A DNA stretch of 64,000 nucleotides from assembly GCA_036971475.1 (NCBI GenBank), contig JBAIZL010000067.1:187501-251500 (forward strand), given 5' to 3'. How positions within the stretch are numbered: position 1 is the first letter of the stretch; each line of letters starts with the position of its first letter. Positions 1 through 10,621 of this stretch are shown here, one piece after another. The notes below the pieces were generated by a model that ran no database searches, was not told the DNA's origin, and worked only from the letters and a program-made list of their open reading frames with translations. Both the position numbers and the translations under genes were made by a program. The DNA comes from Prosapia bicincta (taxonomy: Eukaryota; Arthropoda; Insecta; Hemiptera; Cercopidae).

Positions 1-329
1 AAATACACGAACATTATTATATTTTAACCAGTATAGCTTTGTTTTTTTATTGGTTCTGTAAAACATTTCTTCACCATTACATTGGGTTATACTTATTTCA
101 TTTTACAAACTCTAATACCAATATACCATCAATACACTGAGATCCTGCGAAACTCACCTTTTAATAGTGAATAATTAGAAAGTTATTGTTTTAGTCGTTT
201 CTTTAAAATTTGTTAATACCTTTAATGTGAATAATAAATATGAATAAAAGGTGAGGCTATAAATTGCATGTTAGTTTGTTCAATATGTTTTACCTGGAAG
301 TCTTAAAAACAAATCAGAAACGTACAAGT

Positions 330-412
330 ATTTTCCCCTGAAGATGATTGTTTTGCAATAGAAACTTAAATATAACGTTTATAACAATTTTTTTGTGGTT
401 AAAGAGGATTTA
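330..412 (+). other. Possible Penelope-like element 3' tail
   Basis: A CCTGAAGATG motif is followed by a short hairpin (TTG...CAA), a GAAAC box and AT-rich sequence. The same order occurs in the clearer PLE tails at 11.4, 41.07, 47.1 and 57.17 kb. No coding part is visible upstream. Called by analogy only. Confidence 0.3.
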
Positions 413-1196
413 TTTTTCTTATAATTAGATATTTATTATTTTTTCTCATATTGCATTGACACTACTCATATATTTACTGGTAAAAATGTATGGAAGGTAA
501 TGTTTGCTCAGTTTCAGTATTCTCGTAATATGAAGGTTATAATATATCTAGGATAAGAAGGTTGAACGCCACATTTGTAGGATCCTTGCACTAGAACCGT
601 CTTGTTGCATTTAAACATTAATCCGTAGCTTCACATAATCCACGCAATTCCAACATTGTTAAATTAATTAAAACATTTCCCTTAACAAATAACTAAATAC
701 GACTTTTGGCTCATGTTTCCAAGAAATGTTTGCTCTAGATTCAAGTGCTGACTTTACTACGTTCCTATTAATCTTTGTCTACTCCATTTCCTTGTTCACT
801 CTGGAAGGTTATTGCGTCTCGAGAAATAAAACGCACAGATGTCGTAAGGCTGCCAACAGATGAGAAAACTTTAATGAAAATTACAGCTAACATTTTTATA
901 GAATTAAAAAAACTGTAAACTTAGGTTATTAAAACTAATTTGTTGGTAATGACATTTAGAAAGTATTCATATTTATATATATTTTTTAAAAATTTTTAAT
1001 TTACTTTTATAAGTGTATTTATGTTATATAATTACTGTATACGTACCAGTAACGTATTATGAAGTAATATGACCTTCCTTAGATATATTATTTTATCTTA
1101 ATGTTAATTTATAATATAACACACCGCTTTTTAGACCACTAACTATAACATACCATTGCTTTACTACTACAAAAAATCGTGGTGTTATGCTACGAA
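413..1196. other. No recognised feature
   Basis: AT-rich sequence with stops in all frames; no repeat or motif that I can support. Bases 1-329 are the same. Confidence 0.6.
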
Positions 1197-1310
1197 ATAA
1201 AATTATTTCAATAACAGTACCACTTACTCTTAATTCCTATCTTTGTTAAATATCTACTTTGTTTATTTATTATTAGGCCTAATAATAAATTTAATTGTTG
1301 ACAGCCAAAT
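1197..1310 (+). repeat. Left copy of a direct repeat flanking a PLE fragment
   Basis: About 115 bases match 1724-1848 in the same orientation. Shared blocks include TTATTTCAATAA, ACTTACTCTTAATTCCTAT and ATAATAAATTTAATT, ending near CCAAATC. PLEs often carry terminal direct repeats (pseudo-LTRs), so this pair probably brackets one degraded copy. Moderately diverged. Confidence 0.6.
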
Positions 1311-1334
1311 CGGTGGTCCACAAAACATGAGTAC

Positions 1335-1598
1335 ATGGACATAACATCTAACCTACTAATTCTTCATAAACAACACAGAAATAACGAACGCTACACAACC
1401 GAACAATACGAAATATACAGACCCTTCAAACTACACCCTACACACATACTCAATACACAATTACATTACAACTCACACACACCTTTGACATCACAACTCC
1501 TAATACTCACAAAATACACAAACACCACCATAATATCCACCCTCCACCCTAAAACCCTAACCTACGTAAACCTTGAGATCAGTTACGGTCTGAGTTGA
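1335..1598 (+). pseudogene. C-terminal fragment of a Penelope-like GIY-YIG protein
   Basis: The 87-residue reading frame contains ERYTTEQYEIYRPFK followed by HILNTQLHYNSHT. This is the end of the GIY-YIG endonuclease domain of PLEs, where the motif before 'EIY' carries the catalytic glutamate helix and is followed by an 'ILN-Q--Y-SHT' tail. The related copy at 14.0-14.65 kb shows the same order (EQYEIYRHTK, then LNEQIQYKSH). There is no reverse transcriptase, and no GIY or YIG motif remains upstream. The frame runs on past the normal end into unrelated sequence. It lies between two direct repeats (1197-1310, 1724-1848), as expected for a PLE with pseudo-LTRs. A dead fragment; the family assignment is fairly secure. 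Confidence 0.6.
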
Positions 1599-1723
1599 CA
1601 CATCTCCCGAAAATTCCGTCCTCAACAAATATAAGTAGGTGCTACTATAGGCAAGTTTATTAACATTTACAAGTGTTTAGTGAAAACTAGTAGCTCACGT
1701 GAAGATGGATTCAACAAATATAA

Positions 1724-1848
1724 AAAAAAAATTATTTCAATAACTATTGAGTTAATTTAGTATCACTTACTCTTAATTCCTATCTTTATTAAATATTTAC
1801 TTTGCACATTTTATATTTATAATAAATTTAATTATTGAGATCCAAATC
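1724..1848 (+). repeat. Right copy of a direct repeat flanking a PLE fragment
   Basis: Partner of 1197-1310, with the same order of conserved blocks and a short insertion (GAGTTAATTT) near its left end. The stretch just before it (AGTAGCTCACGTGAAGATGG) resembles PLE tail sequence. Confidence 0.6.
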
Positions 1849-2079
1849 TCTATTTTGAATAGATATTTAGTAGTAAATTATCAGAGTTTCTAAAATAAAA
1901 AAAATCACCGTTTGCTTATCTAGTTAAACTATAAAAACTCAAATATAAGTACTAATAGTTTATAAGTTTAGTAATAGAAATTGAAGCTCTACAGGTAGCT
2001 TAATTTCAGTAATAAAACAACGGAATAAAAATTTATAATAAACAATTGTTTTGTCTTAAGTCTAAAACTGTTTAATAAA

Positions 2080-2333
2080 TTTACACTAGTTTACGACTAA
2101 CCGAACATAAATTTTTTTAAGTTTGTAAAATCTCACTGAGACATAATATTTTCAATCGCTCGTGGCGATCTACATCTGTGTCTAAATGTTCCGCTTGGAG
2201 TTGTTGTTGGGTTGAGCGGTGACGGTTTCACTTACCTCCATGAGCGCCCCTTAATCGCCACGAGCGATTAAAAACTTTATGTCTCAGTACGTTTTAACAA
2301 ATTTAAGTTCGGATAGTCGTAAACTAATGTAAA
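2080..2333. repeat. Fold-back made of PLE 3' ends
   Basis: Imperfect inverted repeat: 2080-2169 pairs with 2254-2333. Shared blocks include TAGTTTACGACTA, CTGAGACATAA and TCGCTCGTGGCGAT. The minus strand of 2080-2236 matches the PLE 3' end at 14.64-14.79 kb: AAACCGTCACCGCT, CTCCAAGC, GATCGCCA...GCGAT, TGTCTCA, then GTTCGGATAGTC in the other arm. The fold-back is therefore two opposed copies of one PLE terminus with an 84-base loop. Confidence 0.7.
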
Positions 2334-2336
2334 GTT

Positions 2337-2785
2337 AAAAATTAGGTTTCACTGAATCCTATTTAACCTATAACAAAATTAATTGAATTTACTCTTAGCA
2401 TGACATTACTGCGTTATGGCTTGTATTTTATCAGTTTAGTTATAACGCCAATTTTCTGGATTAATTAAGAATGGCTTTTAGAATTTAATTTTACATAAAT
2501 TTATATTTAGTAACTATTTAATTTGTATTTTAATAGAATTTGAGTAGCTTGTTAGATCCTCGCGTCACACGCACTGGCTCGGGTCCAGTGTAGTGCACTT
2601 GGTTTCCAAGATGACAGGGGAATTTCTTCATTATCACTTCAGCCTCTTCATCGTTGACACTCAAGCTGGTCTCCTCTACCTCTGGCGTCCACGATTAGGA
2701 TCCCTCTCCCTTAATACTCTCCTCCTACCAGAACATAACCCCTCTGAATTCCCAATGCCACATTTTTAATATTGCTACAACTTTC
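2337..2785. other. No recognised gene
   Basis: AT-rich to about 2540, then more balanced base composition up to the transposase relic at 2786. The 2540-2780 part may be decayed transposon sequence upstream of that relic, but no motif can be read. Confidence 0.4.
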
Positions 2786-2968
2786 TTGAATCATAAGTTC
2801 CCAAATAAGTGGACTGGTGCTATACATTGTCCAACCAGATCAACAACCTTTGTGTATTTTTGCATATGTGGATGGAAGGACAATGTTTACATAAACGTAA
2901 ACTCCCGCGAGGCGTTAATTGCGTTATTGATGTTTTCACTCAAATTAAGGGCAGCCCTGCTGGTATAG
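2786..2968 (+). pseudogene. Mariner-like (DDE_3 type) transposase relic
   Basis: The 60-residue frame reads KFPNKWTGAIHCPTRSTTF, then CGWKDNVYIN. It aligns by eye with the block around the second and third catalytic positions of mariner/IS630-type DDE transposases: F-P-N-W-I-G, W-P-x-R-S-P-D-L, D-F-F-L-W-G, K-x-x-V-Y. The SPDL aspartate and the FFLWG core are destroyed (STTF, YFCICGW), so the protein cannot be active. The overlapping +1 frame (2809-3012) probably continues the same relic after a frameshift. Family membership is fairly likely; the subfamily is unknown. Confidence 0.55.
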
Positions 2969-3012
2969 GCAAAGTGGCACAAGACGTTCATAAACATATT
3001 TCAAATAATTAA

Positions 3013-3307
3013 CAATATTTATTACCATAATTATTAACATATCATTTAATTAATTACAGCAGTTTGTAACACATACAATTAATAAAAACAATGTTGTTTA
3101 AAGTTTAATAAAGTTTCTTGCATAGAATTAGTGGACAGAGGTATGGTAGGGATTTTAATTTGGTTGTGTTGAATATGAACAAGAAGGATTTTGGTCATTA
3201 ATTACATTTTTTATCTTCTTAGGCCTTTTAATTTTTGACAAATGTATTTTTTCTTTTGTGTTATGATGTCTGGGCTTTATTTTTCCAGTTTTTCTTTCTT
3301 GATTTTC
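3013..3307. other. No recognised feature
   Basis: AT-rich; the plus-strand short frames near 3235-3441 are shadows of the minus-strand integrase. Confidence 0.5.
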
Positions 3308-3862
3308 TTAAGCTATTTCTTCCTTGCTATATTTGTTCTTCGTTTTGCTTTGTTTCTGAACTGTGTTTACATAAACTTCCGGTGGTATTTCTGGAAGTGG
3401 TTCTTTGTTTATGTTCCTTTTTTCTAAAACTTTTTCTTTAATTTTTTGATTACTATTCCTAATGTTTTCATAGAATATTTTTGTTTTTTCTTTATGGTTT
3501 AAAACGTAGTCATTTACAATCCGTTTTTCTAAATCCATATCTAATAATGTGTTTGAATTTATGTGTCCAAATAAGACTTCGCACGGCGTTAATTTCTTAA
3601 CTGAATGTATGCTATTATTATACGCTATTGCAGCATATTTAACCTTCTTAATTATACTGTCTTTTTTAAATTCGATTTGATTATTTAAGAGCCTCATGTG
3701 TTCTATTGAAGTAGAATGAAATCTTTCGCATAATCCGTTTGATTGGGGGTTTTGTGTGCTTATAAAATGAATTTTGAATTTTGGGGGGCGTGGAATAATT
3801 CCAGGGGAGGCGTCAAGAAATTTAAAAAAAAATTGAATTTGATGTTGGACAGAAACACACAA
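3308..3862 (-). pseudogene. Ty3/gypsy integrase C-terminal half
   Basis: A 184-residue minus-strand frame. It contains HFISTQNPQSNGLCERFHST, then SIEHMRLL, AIAYNNSIHS, LTPCEVLFGH. This is the end of the integrase catalytic core: the P-Q-S-N-G/E-R-F-H motif with the third catalytic residue (Glu in ERFH), then the 'YN-S-H-S-----TP-E-LFG' helix typical of gypsy elements. It continues into a lysine-rich tail. The first about 35 residues (to about 3765) do not look like integrase, so the N-terminal zinc finger and the first two catalytic Asp residues are missing; the element is broken near 3765-3800. No LTR is visible beside it. Confidence 0.8.
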
Positions 3863-3875
3863 TCATTGAAATTTC

Positions 3876-3899
3876 TTTATAGCTCAATAGAGCTATAAA
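3876..3899. repeat. Short perfect hairpin
   Basis: TTTATAGCTC and GAGCTATAAA pair perfectly over 10 bases around the loop AATA. It sits between the integrase relic and the hAT relic. No run of T follows, and no role is assigned. Confidence 0.6.
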
Positions 3900-4050
3900 G
3901 CTCTATTTCTTTACTGAATAAAATGTAAGTGAGCGTAAATTGTCCAGGCGTAAGAAACTAGCTGTGACTCAGCATAGCAGGGCTTTTGTTTATTAATAGC
4001 GCAGCGGGGCGTAGTTGCCTTAAGAGAATGATTCCAGTGGAAGTTTTTGA

Positions 4051-4812
4051 ATGGAAATTGAAAAGGCCGTTGAAGGTGCTTACAAAATTGCCTTGTTGAT
4101 AGCTAAAGACAAGAAACCCCACACAATCGGTGAGTCACTCATAAAACCTTGTTTGCTTACTGCTTGTAGTACTGTGCTCGGTGAAGACAGCTACAATAAA
4201 GTTGCCAAAATTTCTTTATCTAACGATACAGTCAAACGTAGAATTGATGACATTGCTATTGATTTGAAAAATCAACTGGTGCAAAAGCTAAAAAACTCCC
4301 CATTCTTTGCATTGCAGTGCGATGAAACAACAGACATTTCAAAACAAGTGCAGTTGTTGTTTTACTGTAGATATATAGATGAAAAGAAAATCCTTGAAAA
4401 AATACTGTTTTCAAAAAATCTTGAAACAACAACTAAAGCAGTCGATATACTTTCTGTTCTTCAAACAATTTTAGAAGATAATGAACTTTCCTGGGAGATT
4501 TATTGGAATATGTAATGATGGAGCTCAAGCTTTGACAGGTTGCCGATCAGGATTTATTGAATTGGCTAAGAAAAAAACCCTAAAATAATTGGATCCCATT
4601 GTATCAGCCACAGACAAGCTTTGGCTTACCAGACTCTCCCTGAATCACTTAACCCTGCTTTGAACTTAGCAGTTAAAGTAGTGAATCACGTCAAATCCAG
4701 TGGTTTGAACACCAGACTTTTTCGAGTGTTGTGTCAAGAACTGATCAGTGATCAAGAAACACTTATCTTTCACACCGAAGTTCGTTGGTTGTCCAAAGGT
4801 AATGGTGGCATA
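4051..4812 (+). pseudogene. hAT-family transposase (ZBED/FAM200-like), truncated and frameshifted
   Basis: Three consecutive plus-strand segments make one hAT transposase. Segment 1 (4051-4515) contains AKDKKPHTIGESLIKPC, SLSNDTVKRRIDD and FFALQCDETTDISKQVQLLF, the block with the first catalytic Asp (DETTD). After a frameshift, segment 2 (about 4503-4587) reads IGICNDGAQALTGCRSGF, the region of the second catalytic Asp. Segment 3 (about 4591-4812) reads GSHCISHRQALAYQTLPESL, SRLF-type helix, then LIFHTEVRWLSKGN, the conserved block before the large helical insertion. The BED zinc finger is absent upstream, and a stop (TGA) directly precedes the first ATG. The coding sequence ends exactly where the left arm of inverted repeat 1 starts. 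The C-terminal dimerisation region and third catalytic residue are missing. A dead copy. Confidence 0.85.
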
Positions 4813-4851
4813 TAAAAGATTTGTTTAGTAGATATATATATATATATATAT

Positions 4852-4990
4852 ATTTAACCACATTGGTTATTCAAATAAAAGAATATTTATTAATTTATAT
4901 TCAAAGCCTATCGTTGGTAATCAGTATCAACATCATCAGGAAAGAAAAATACAGTAATCAACAATGAAAATACAATTATTACAAGAAAAC

Positions 4991-4998
<8 letters not shown>
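4852..4998 (-). other. PLE 3' tail between two (TA)n tracts (left arm copy)
   Basis: On the minus strand: ATATGTTTTCTTGTAATAAT, then CCTGATGATGTTGATACTG, CCAACGATAGGC, AATAAATATTC, and ATAACCAATGTGGTTAAATA. The matching plus-strand copies at 11371-11512 and 41066-41180 identify it as the tail of a PLE family. Both sides are (TA)n: 4832-4851 and 4998-5056. Confidence 0.7.
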
Positions 4999-5060
<62 letters not shown>

Positions 5061-5077
5061 CGTGTGTGTGTGTGTGT

Positions 5078-5122
<45 letters not shown>

Positions 5123-5125
5123 TGT
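4998..5125. repeat. (TA)n-(TG)n microsatellite
   Basis: About 58 bases of TA followed by about 68 bases of TG with a few interruptions. It starts directly at the PLE-tail signature ACAAGAAAACATATTT. Confidence 0.95.
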
Positions 5126-5815
5126 TTTGGTGGGTATATTTATTTTTACCAAAGTTTTTGTAATAAATTCATCATTTTACTATTCGTAAACGAAAGACAT
5201 TAATTGGTTACAATACTATTTAGCAAAATATATAGGCCCTAAGACTATAGAAATTGTATATGAAAGTTAAAATGAAATATAAATAAATAGTTTATATTTA
5301 CAACTTTCTTGTTCTATATTATTAGATTCAAATTACAACAGTGATATTAAGTTCAATTGACATTTATGGAAAAAAGCATGATAAAACATAACATTTATGG
5401 AAAAAGCATGAAAGATAATCACGAGCTTAAATCTAAATTAAATATTACATAAAAATTGTTTTTTTTCCAATTAATTCTGACTTTTAATTAACATAAAGTT
5501 AATTTCACTGGGTGTCCAATAAGAGTCTTCAAATCAAAAGTGCCTTGCAAAGAGTCCATAACCCCGATAAAAGCCTAAAAGTCTCATAGGTGGATAATTG
5601 GGTTTTATTACAAATTCAGGAGTGGATCCTTCTGAGAGGTTTATACCTCAGCACCAGGTTTCGGACCAGAGCTCGAATTCAAGAGATAAACCATTTCTTT
5701 CTTGCAAGCAAGGAGGAGTGTATCATGCTAGGATAAAAGATGTGATGGAGATGAGCTGGCCGGAAGTGCAAAAACGTAAAGGAGGTTTAAGTAAGAGGTA
5801 AGGTCTGTAGGATTA

Positions 5816-5882
5816 ATGTATGTATGTATGTATGTTTGTATATATCTATGTATGTATGTATGAATGTATGTTTGTATGTACA
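5816..5882. repeat. (TATG)n microsatellite
   Basis: Tetranucleotide repeat TATG/TGTA with interruptions; the inverted counterpart (CATA)n at 10498-10621 in the right arm is nearly twice as long, so the two arms have diverged in length here. Confidence 0.9.
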
Positions 5883-6129
5883 TAGGAAAGAAATAGTTTA
5901 TTTTGGACATGTTTTGCCAATCACCTGAGTTCGCCCGCATGAAGTTTGTTAGGGGATAAATAAATTCCCAAAGCCCCAAAACGCTTAAGAGGTTAAGACC
6001 TTCCTAGATTTGTGACCTTTTATACCCGTTGATGAAAGATAATGAAACTCACGTCACTCTACTACAAAAGACAAAAATTCAAATTGGGCCAAGAAAGGAA
6101 AATGTGTTTAAGCCGTTAAATGTAAACGT

Positions 6130-6860
6130 TTAAAGGTTATCATGTTGAATAATTTCATTCCTGATCAGCGCTATTATCTACACTCTGACGCAAGAGATTT
6201 CACGCTTGGAAGACAAATATTTCAGTAAGAGGAGAACAATCAGATTTCGTATTCAATTAGCTCATTTCGGGTCCCAAAAAGGAATTACTCGACGACGGAA
6301 AAGGAATAACCTTTCGAAGTGTTACGTGTTAGCAGAATTGTTGAACATTATGATAGAGAGTAAGGCACTCTCATAGCTCAACAAATTCAAATGATTAAAT
6401 GCCTGGATGGGGCATGTAATTTAGGCATACAACACTTTTGCAGTGTGCAAATGAAAACCTTGTAGCGGACGCATGAAAGTGTTATAGTCTTCATTGTTAT
6501 ATATAACATCGAAGAAATTAACCGAAACACATTTAACAAACAAATAGCAAACTTACCCATCATGCAATTTCAAGACAACAAAACTATATCCCTAGTAACT
6601 CACCCAGTAACTCAAGAAAGTAAAATACACAAGGAGTACAAATTGTGGCAACAGACATTACACAGAAAGACGTTTCACACAGAATGAATTACTTTTGGAA
6701 ATAGATACACATTTTGGGCAACGAGGAATGTAAAAGTGTTACCAAATATTTAACCATAGCGCTTAACAATACCCACTTTAAGGAAGCCTATCGATGAGTA
6801 CATTTAAAACACCCCTAAAGATTTTAATGTGTTCTCTTGTAAACAAGAATGAAATAAATA
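6130..6860 (+). pseudogene. Ty3/gypsy pol relic: RNase H and integrase zinc-finger region (left arm copy)
   Basis: From 6169 the plus strand reads YYLHSDARDFTLGRQIFQ, then a stop. It continues NNQISYS and NYSTTEKE, then a stop, then FEVLRVSRIVEHYD. This is the reverse-transcriptase-linked RNase H of gypsy elements: the first catalytic Asp sits in 'L-S-DA', and the Glu of NYST-EKE is kept. About 6540-6650 continues as IEEINRNTFNKQIANLP and HPVTQESKIHKEYK, the linker before integrase. HFGQRGM near 6711 looks like the His part of the integrase HHCC zinc finger. In-frame stops after IFQ, EKE, GM and elsewhere show decay. The integrase core does not follow here; on the opposite strand it lies in the spacer (8329-8740). 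Confidence 0.7.
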
Positions 6861-7617
6861 TTCTTACAGTTTGTAACGATGAATGGAAAACTTTGGATTA
6901 CACAAAATGAGGGAAGTCGTAATATCATTTGCTGTTGTAATATCATTTACAAGTTGTAGAGATTAAGTGGTAAATATTGCTAACTCTATGTTAAATCTTG
7001 GGTATCTCGCTGATCCCCACTATCTACTACTTTATTTGTTGATCATAATCAAAAATATAATGTTTCATTTTTATGAGTGGAAAAGTGATGAGGCAGATGT
7101 AGTCCTAGAGGAAGTTATTAAGTCGTCTTAGAGACTGTGCTACTTCCATCTATTGAATCACTATTCTAAAAATACTCCTACAAATTCACATAAATTCATC
7201 AAATTAGACATCATTAACTTGGGTAATAGAGTTGAATGATTTGATTTACATGTTTCTCATGAATAAACATGAACAAAAAATGTGTAAAGTTAGAAACAAA
7301 ACTCCAAAAATCCCACTTTGACTACCTATATTTACAATTACGCTTGCTTAAAGTTGTAGACGACGTAAGAGGGTTTGAAAATAACATATATCTCACTTAA
7401 ATGAGACGAATTGACTGACTTTAAAAAATATTATTTTTAATGAGTAAAATTTACTCATAACCTATTTTTTACACTGGACATCGGTGAATAGTTTTGATTC
7501 AGTACGGTTTTTACTAGTATTGCAACCTCACTTAGAATGACGCTATTGTATGAGTGCCCAATCTGTTTAGTAAAAAGTACCTAATAAAAAAACCATTGTG
7601 TAAAAATCAGTCATAAT

Positions 7618-8328
7618 GTGATTCCTTTCCTCAAGTTTTATTTTATTTAATACTAACAATCATATTAAATTCATTTGAAATTGATGCAAGGCGGAAGTGA
7701 AATAAAACAGTTTCTGGAACAAAACGGTTGTTCAGGATATACTAACATGATTTATGTTTACACTTTAGTGACATTTAACGTAGAACAAGTGTAAAAACAT
7801 TCCTATGATGGAAGGAAGAAGTTATTCTCAGACATCTGTGTTCACAAATATGATCTCATTTAATCTGTAAGAGAAAAGGCATACGTTTAGCTAAGAGTCT
7901 GATGATTAATTACTTCTAACAAAATTCATCCTATCTTCTGATATTGAATGAGTATCAATACAATACGTAGAGTACATGTATTATTAAAAATGTATAATTT
8001 GTTTTATCCCCATTCTCGGTTTTCTCTAAAACTACAACTACAATATAACTACAATACCTATAACTACAAATCCACAAGTCTCGGTTTTTAACCTATTGCC
8101 AAAGTCATATAACTATACGTCACTCATATAAACGGATGGCAGCCCATTTTAATTTTTGCTCTCGTAATTATTAAATACTTCCTAAAAGTGTTATTTTAAG
8201 TAAGACAATTTTATAATTCCTGATACAGGGATATATAATTTCATAAGTTAATTTATAAAAGGTCTTACAAATCAATAATACTATGGTCAATAAGCAATTG
8301 TTAGATCTCTTCAAGCTATATGGACAAA
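7618..8328. other. Inverted repeat 1 spacer, unassigned part
   Basis: AT-rich sequence between the left arm and the integrase relic. No frame or repeat recognised; it may be the decayed remainder of the same gypsy element. Confidence 0.4.
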
Positions 8329-8740
8329 TTATCTTAACAACAAATAACAAAAACCGTTCGTTTGTAGGTTTCTAATACCAGTGTGTATTTCATTAATATT
8401 TAATTTAGTTAGCTCTTCTAGCCTCAGATTAGAAGTAAATTGTGCCCCATTGTCTGAGGTAATTGCCTTTTCCGTTCCAAACTCCAATATATCGCTTAAT
8501 TTTCCAAACATTCATATAACCGTTGTTTTTATATACTTATTATACACATCTATCATACTAATATATATTTTAAGCCTCCTCTACTTCGAGGTAGCTGTTT
8601 AAAACACAAATAAAAATAATTCATCCTTTTCTGATGATAAAACAGATTGATTTTTCTTCCTTTCTTGTCTAACCTCATTATGACAGCATTGCCACATATG
8701 AAAGGGTTAAATGATCCTTATTTCTTGAATTTTATAATCA
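8329..8740 (-). pseudogene. Ty3/gypsy integrase core relic in the spacer
   Basis: On the minus strand from about 8695: FHMWQCCHNEVRQERKK (Cys part of an HHCC-like finger). A frameshift follows, then LKYILVMIDVYNKYIK (first catalytic Asp, in 'MID') and LEFGTEKAITSDNGAQFTSN (second catalytic Asp, in 'SDNG'), then HTGIRNLQTNGF, the place where gypsy integrases read 'hPQsNG-vER'. The frame ends there. It lies on the same strand as, and downstream of, the right-arm RNase H relic. The right arm plus spacer can therefore be read as one decayed minus-strand gypsy pol, and the left arm looks like the inverted extra copy. Confidence 0.7.
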
Positions 8741-9521
8741 TCTACAAAATCTTCTGGAAAAATAATTATGACTGATTTTTACACAATGGTTTTTTTATTA
8801 GGTACTTTTTACTAAACAGATTGGGCACTCATACAATAGCGTCATTCTAAGTGAGGTTGCAATACTAGTAAAAACCGTACTGAATCAAAACTATTCACCG
8901 ATGTCCAGTGTAAAAAATAGGTTATGAGTAAATTTTACTCATTAAAAATAATATTTTTTAAAGTCAGTCAATTCGTCTCATTTAAGTGAGATATATGTTA
9001 TTTTCAAACCCTCTTACGTCGTCTACAACTTTAAGCAAGCGTAATTGTAAATATAGGTAGTCAAAGTGGGATTTTTGGAGTTTTGTTTCTAACTTTACAC
9101 ATTTTTTGTTCATGTTTATTCATGAGAAACATGTAAATCAAATCATTCAACTCTATTACCCAAGTTAATGATGTCTAATTTGATGAATTTATGTGAATTT
9201 GTAGGAGTATTTTTAGAATAGTGATTCAATAGATGGAAGTAGCACAGTCTCTAAGACGACTTAATAACTTCCTCTAGGACTACATCTGCCTCATCACTTT
9301 TCCACTCATAAAAATGAAACATTATATTTTTGATTATGATCAACAAATAAAGTAGTAGATAGTGGGGATCAGCGAGATACCCAAGATTTAACATAGAGTT
9401 AGCAATATTTACCACTTAATCTCTACAACTTGTAAATGATATTACAACAGCAAATGATATTACGACTTCCCTCATTTTGTGTAATCCAAAGTTTTCCATT
9501 CATCGTTACAAACTGTAAGAA

Positions 9522-10252
9522 TATTTATTTCATTCTTGTTTACAAGAGAACACATTAAAATCTTTAGGGGTGTTTTAAATGTACTCATCGATAGGCTTCC
9601 TTAAAGTGGGTATTGTTAAGCGCTATGGTTAAATATTTGGTAACACTTTTACATTCCTCGTTGCCCAAAATGTGTATCTATTTCCAAAAGTAATTCATTC
9701 TGTGTGAAACGTCTTTCTGTGTAATGTCTGTTGCCACAATTTGTACTCCTTGTGTATTTTACTTTCTTGAGTTACTGGGTGAGTTACTAGGGATATAGTT
9801 TTGTTGTCTTGAAATTGCATGATGGGTAAGTTTGCTATTTGTTTGTTAAATGTGTTTCGGTTAATTTCTTCGATGTTATATCTAACAATGAAGACTATAA
9901 CACTTTCATGCGTCCGCTACAAGGTTTTCATTTGCACACTGCAAAAGTGTTGTATGCCTAAATTACATGCCCCATCCAGGCATTTAATCATTTGAATTTG
10001 TTGAGCTATGAGAGTGCCTTACTCTCTATCATAATGTTCAACAATTCTGCTAACACGTAACACTTCGAAAGGTTATTCCTTTTCCGTCGTCGAGTAATTC
10101 CTTTTTGGGACCCGAAATGAGCTAATTGAATACGAAATCTGATTGTTCTCCTCTTACTGAAATATTTGTCTTCCAAGCGTGAAATCTCTTGCGTCAGAGT
10201 GTAGATAATAGCGCTGATCAGGAATGAAATTATTCAACATGATAACCTTTAA
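9522..10252 (-). pseudogene. Ty3/gypsy pol relic (right arm copy)
   Basis: Mirror of 6130-6860; the RNase H part lies at 10043-10213 on the minus strand with the same in-frame stops (after IFQ and EKE). The shared stops show that the element was already dead when the arms duplicated. The minus-strand order RNase H, then integrase finger, then spacer integrase core is that of a normal gypsy pol. About 800-900 bases of unassigned sequence lie between the finger's His and Cys parts. Confidence 0.7.
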
Positions 10253-10497
10253 ACGTTTACATTTAACGGCTTAAACACATTTTCCTTTCTTGGCCCAATT
10301 TGAATTTTTGTCTTTTGTAGTAGAGTGACGTGAGTTTCATTATCTTTCATCAACGGGTATAAAAGGTCACAAATCTAGGAAGGTCTTAACCTCTTAAGCG
10401 TTTTGGGGCTTTGGGAATTTATTTATCCCCTAACAAACTTCATGCGGGCGAACTCAGGTGATTGGCAAAACATGTCCAAAATAAACTATTTCTTTCC

Positions 10498-10621
10498 TAT
10501 GTACATACAAACATACATACATACATACATACATACATACATACATACATACATACATACATAGATATATACAAACAAACATACATAGATATATACAAAC
10601 AAACATACATACATACATACA
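10498..10621. repeat. (CATA)n microsatellite
   Basis: Tetranucleotide array with GATATA/AAAC interruptions; right-arm counterpart of 5816-5882, expanded. Confidence 0.9.

Larger units (their letters stand above)
4800..7617 (+). repeat. Giant inverted repeat 1, left arm
   Basis: Reverse complement of 8765-11614. Matches checked by eye run from the outer edge (TAATGGTGGC(A/C)TATAAAAGAT) to the inner edge (AAAATCAGTCATAAT). In samples around 6001-6060 and 6230-6300 the arms are identical over 60-70 bases. One difference is seen near 6500, and more are seen near 5390-5500 and in the microsatellites. Contains a PLE tail, several simple repeats and a gypsy RNase H relic. Overall identity looks high (about 98-99 percent in the single-copy parts sampled). 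Confidence 0.95.

Noticed and set aside
3235..3441. Cys/Phe-rich plus-strand frames
   Set aside because: Shadows of the minus-strand integrase relic.
4964..5203. 79-codon frame across (TA)n/(TG)n
   Set aside because: Encodes only IYIYIY and VCVCVC from the microsatellite; no protein signal. The frames at 5728-5979, 10462-10710, 11204-11404, 25998-26210, 26954-27238 and 43453-43659 are rejected for the same reason.
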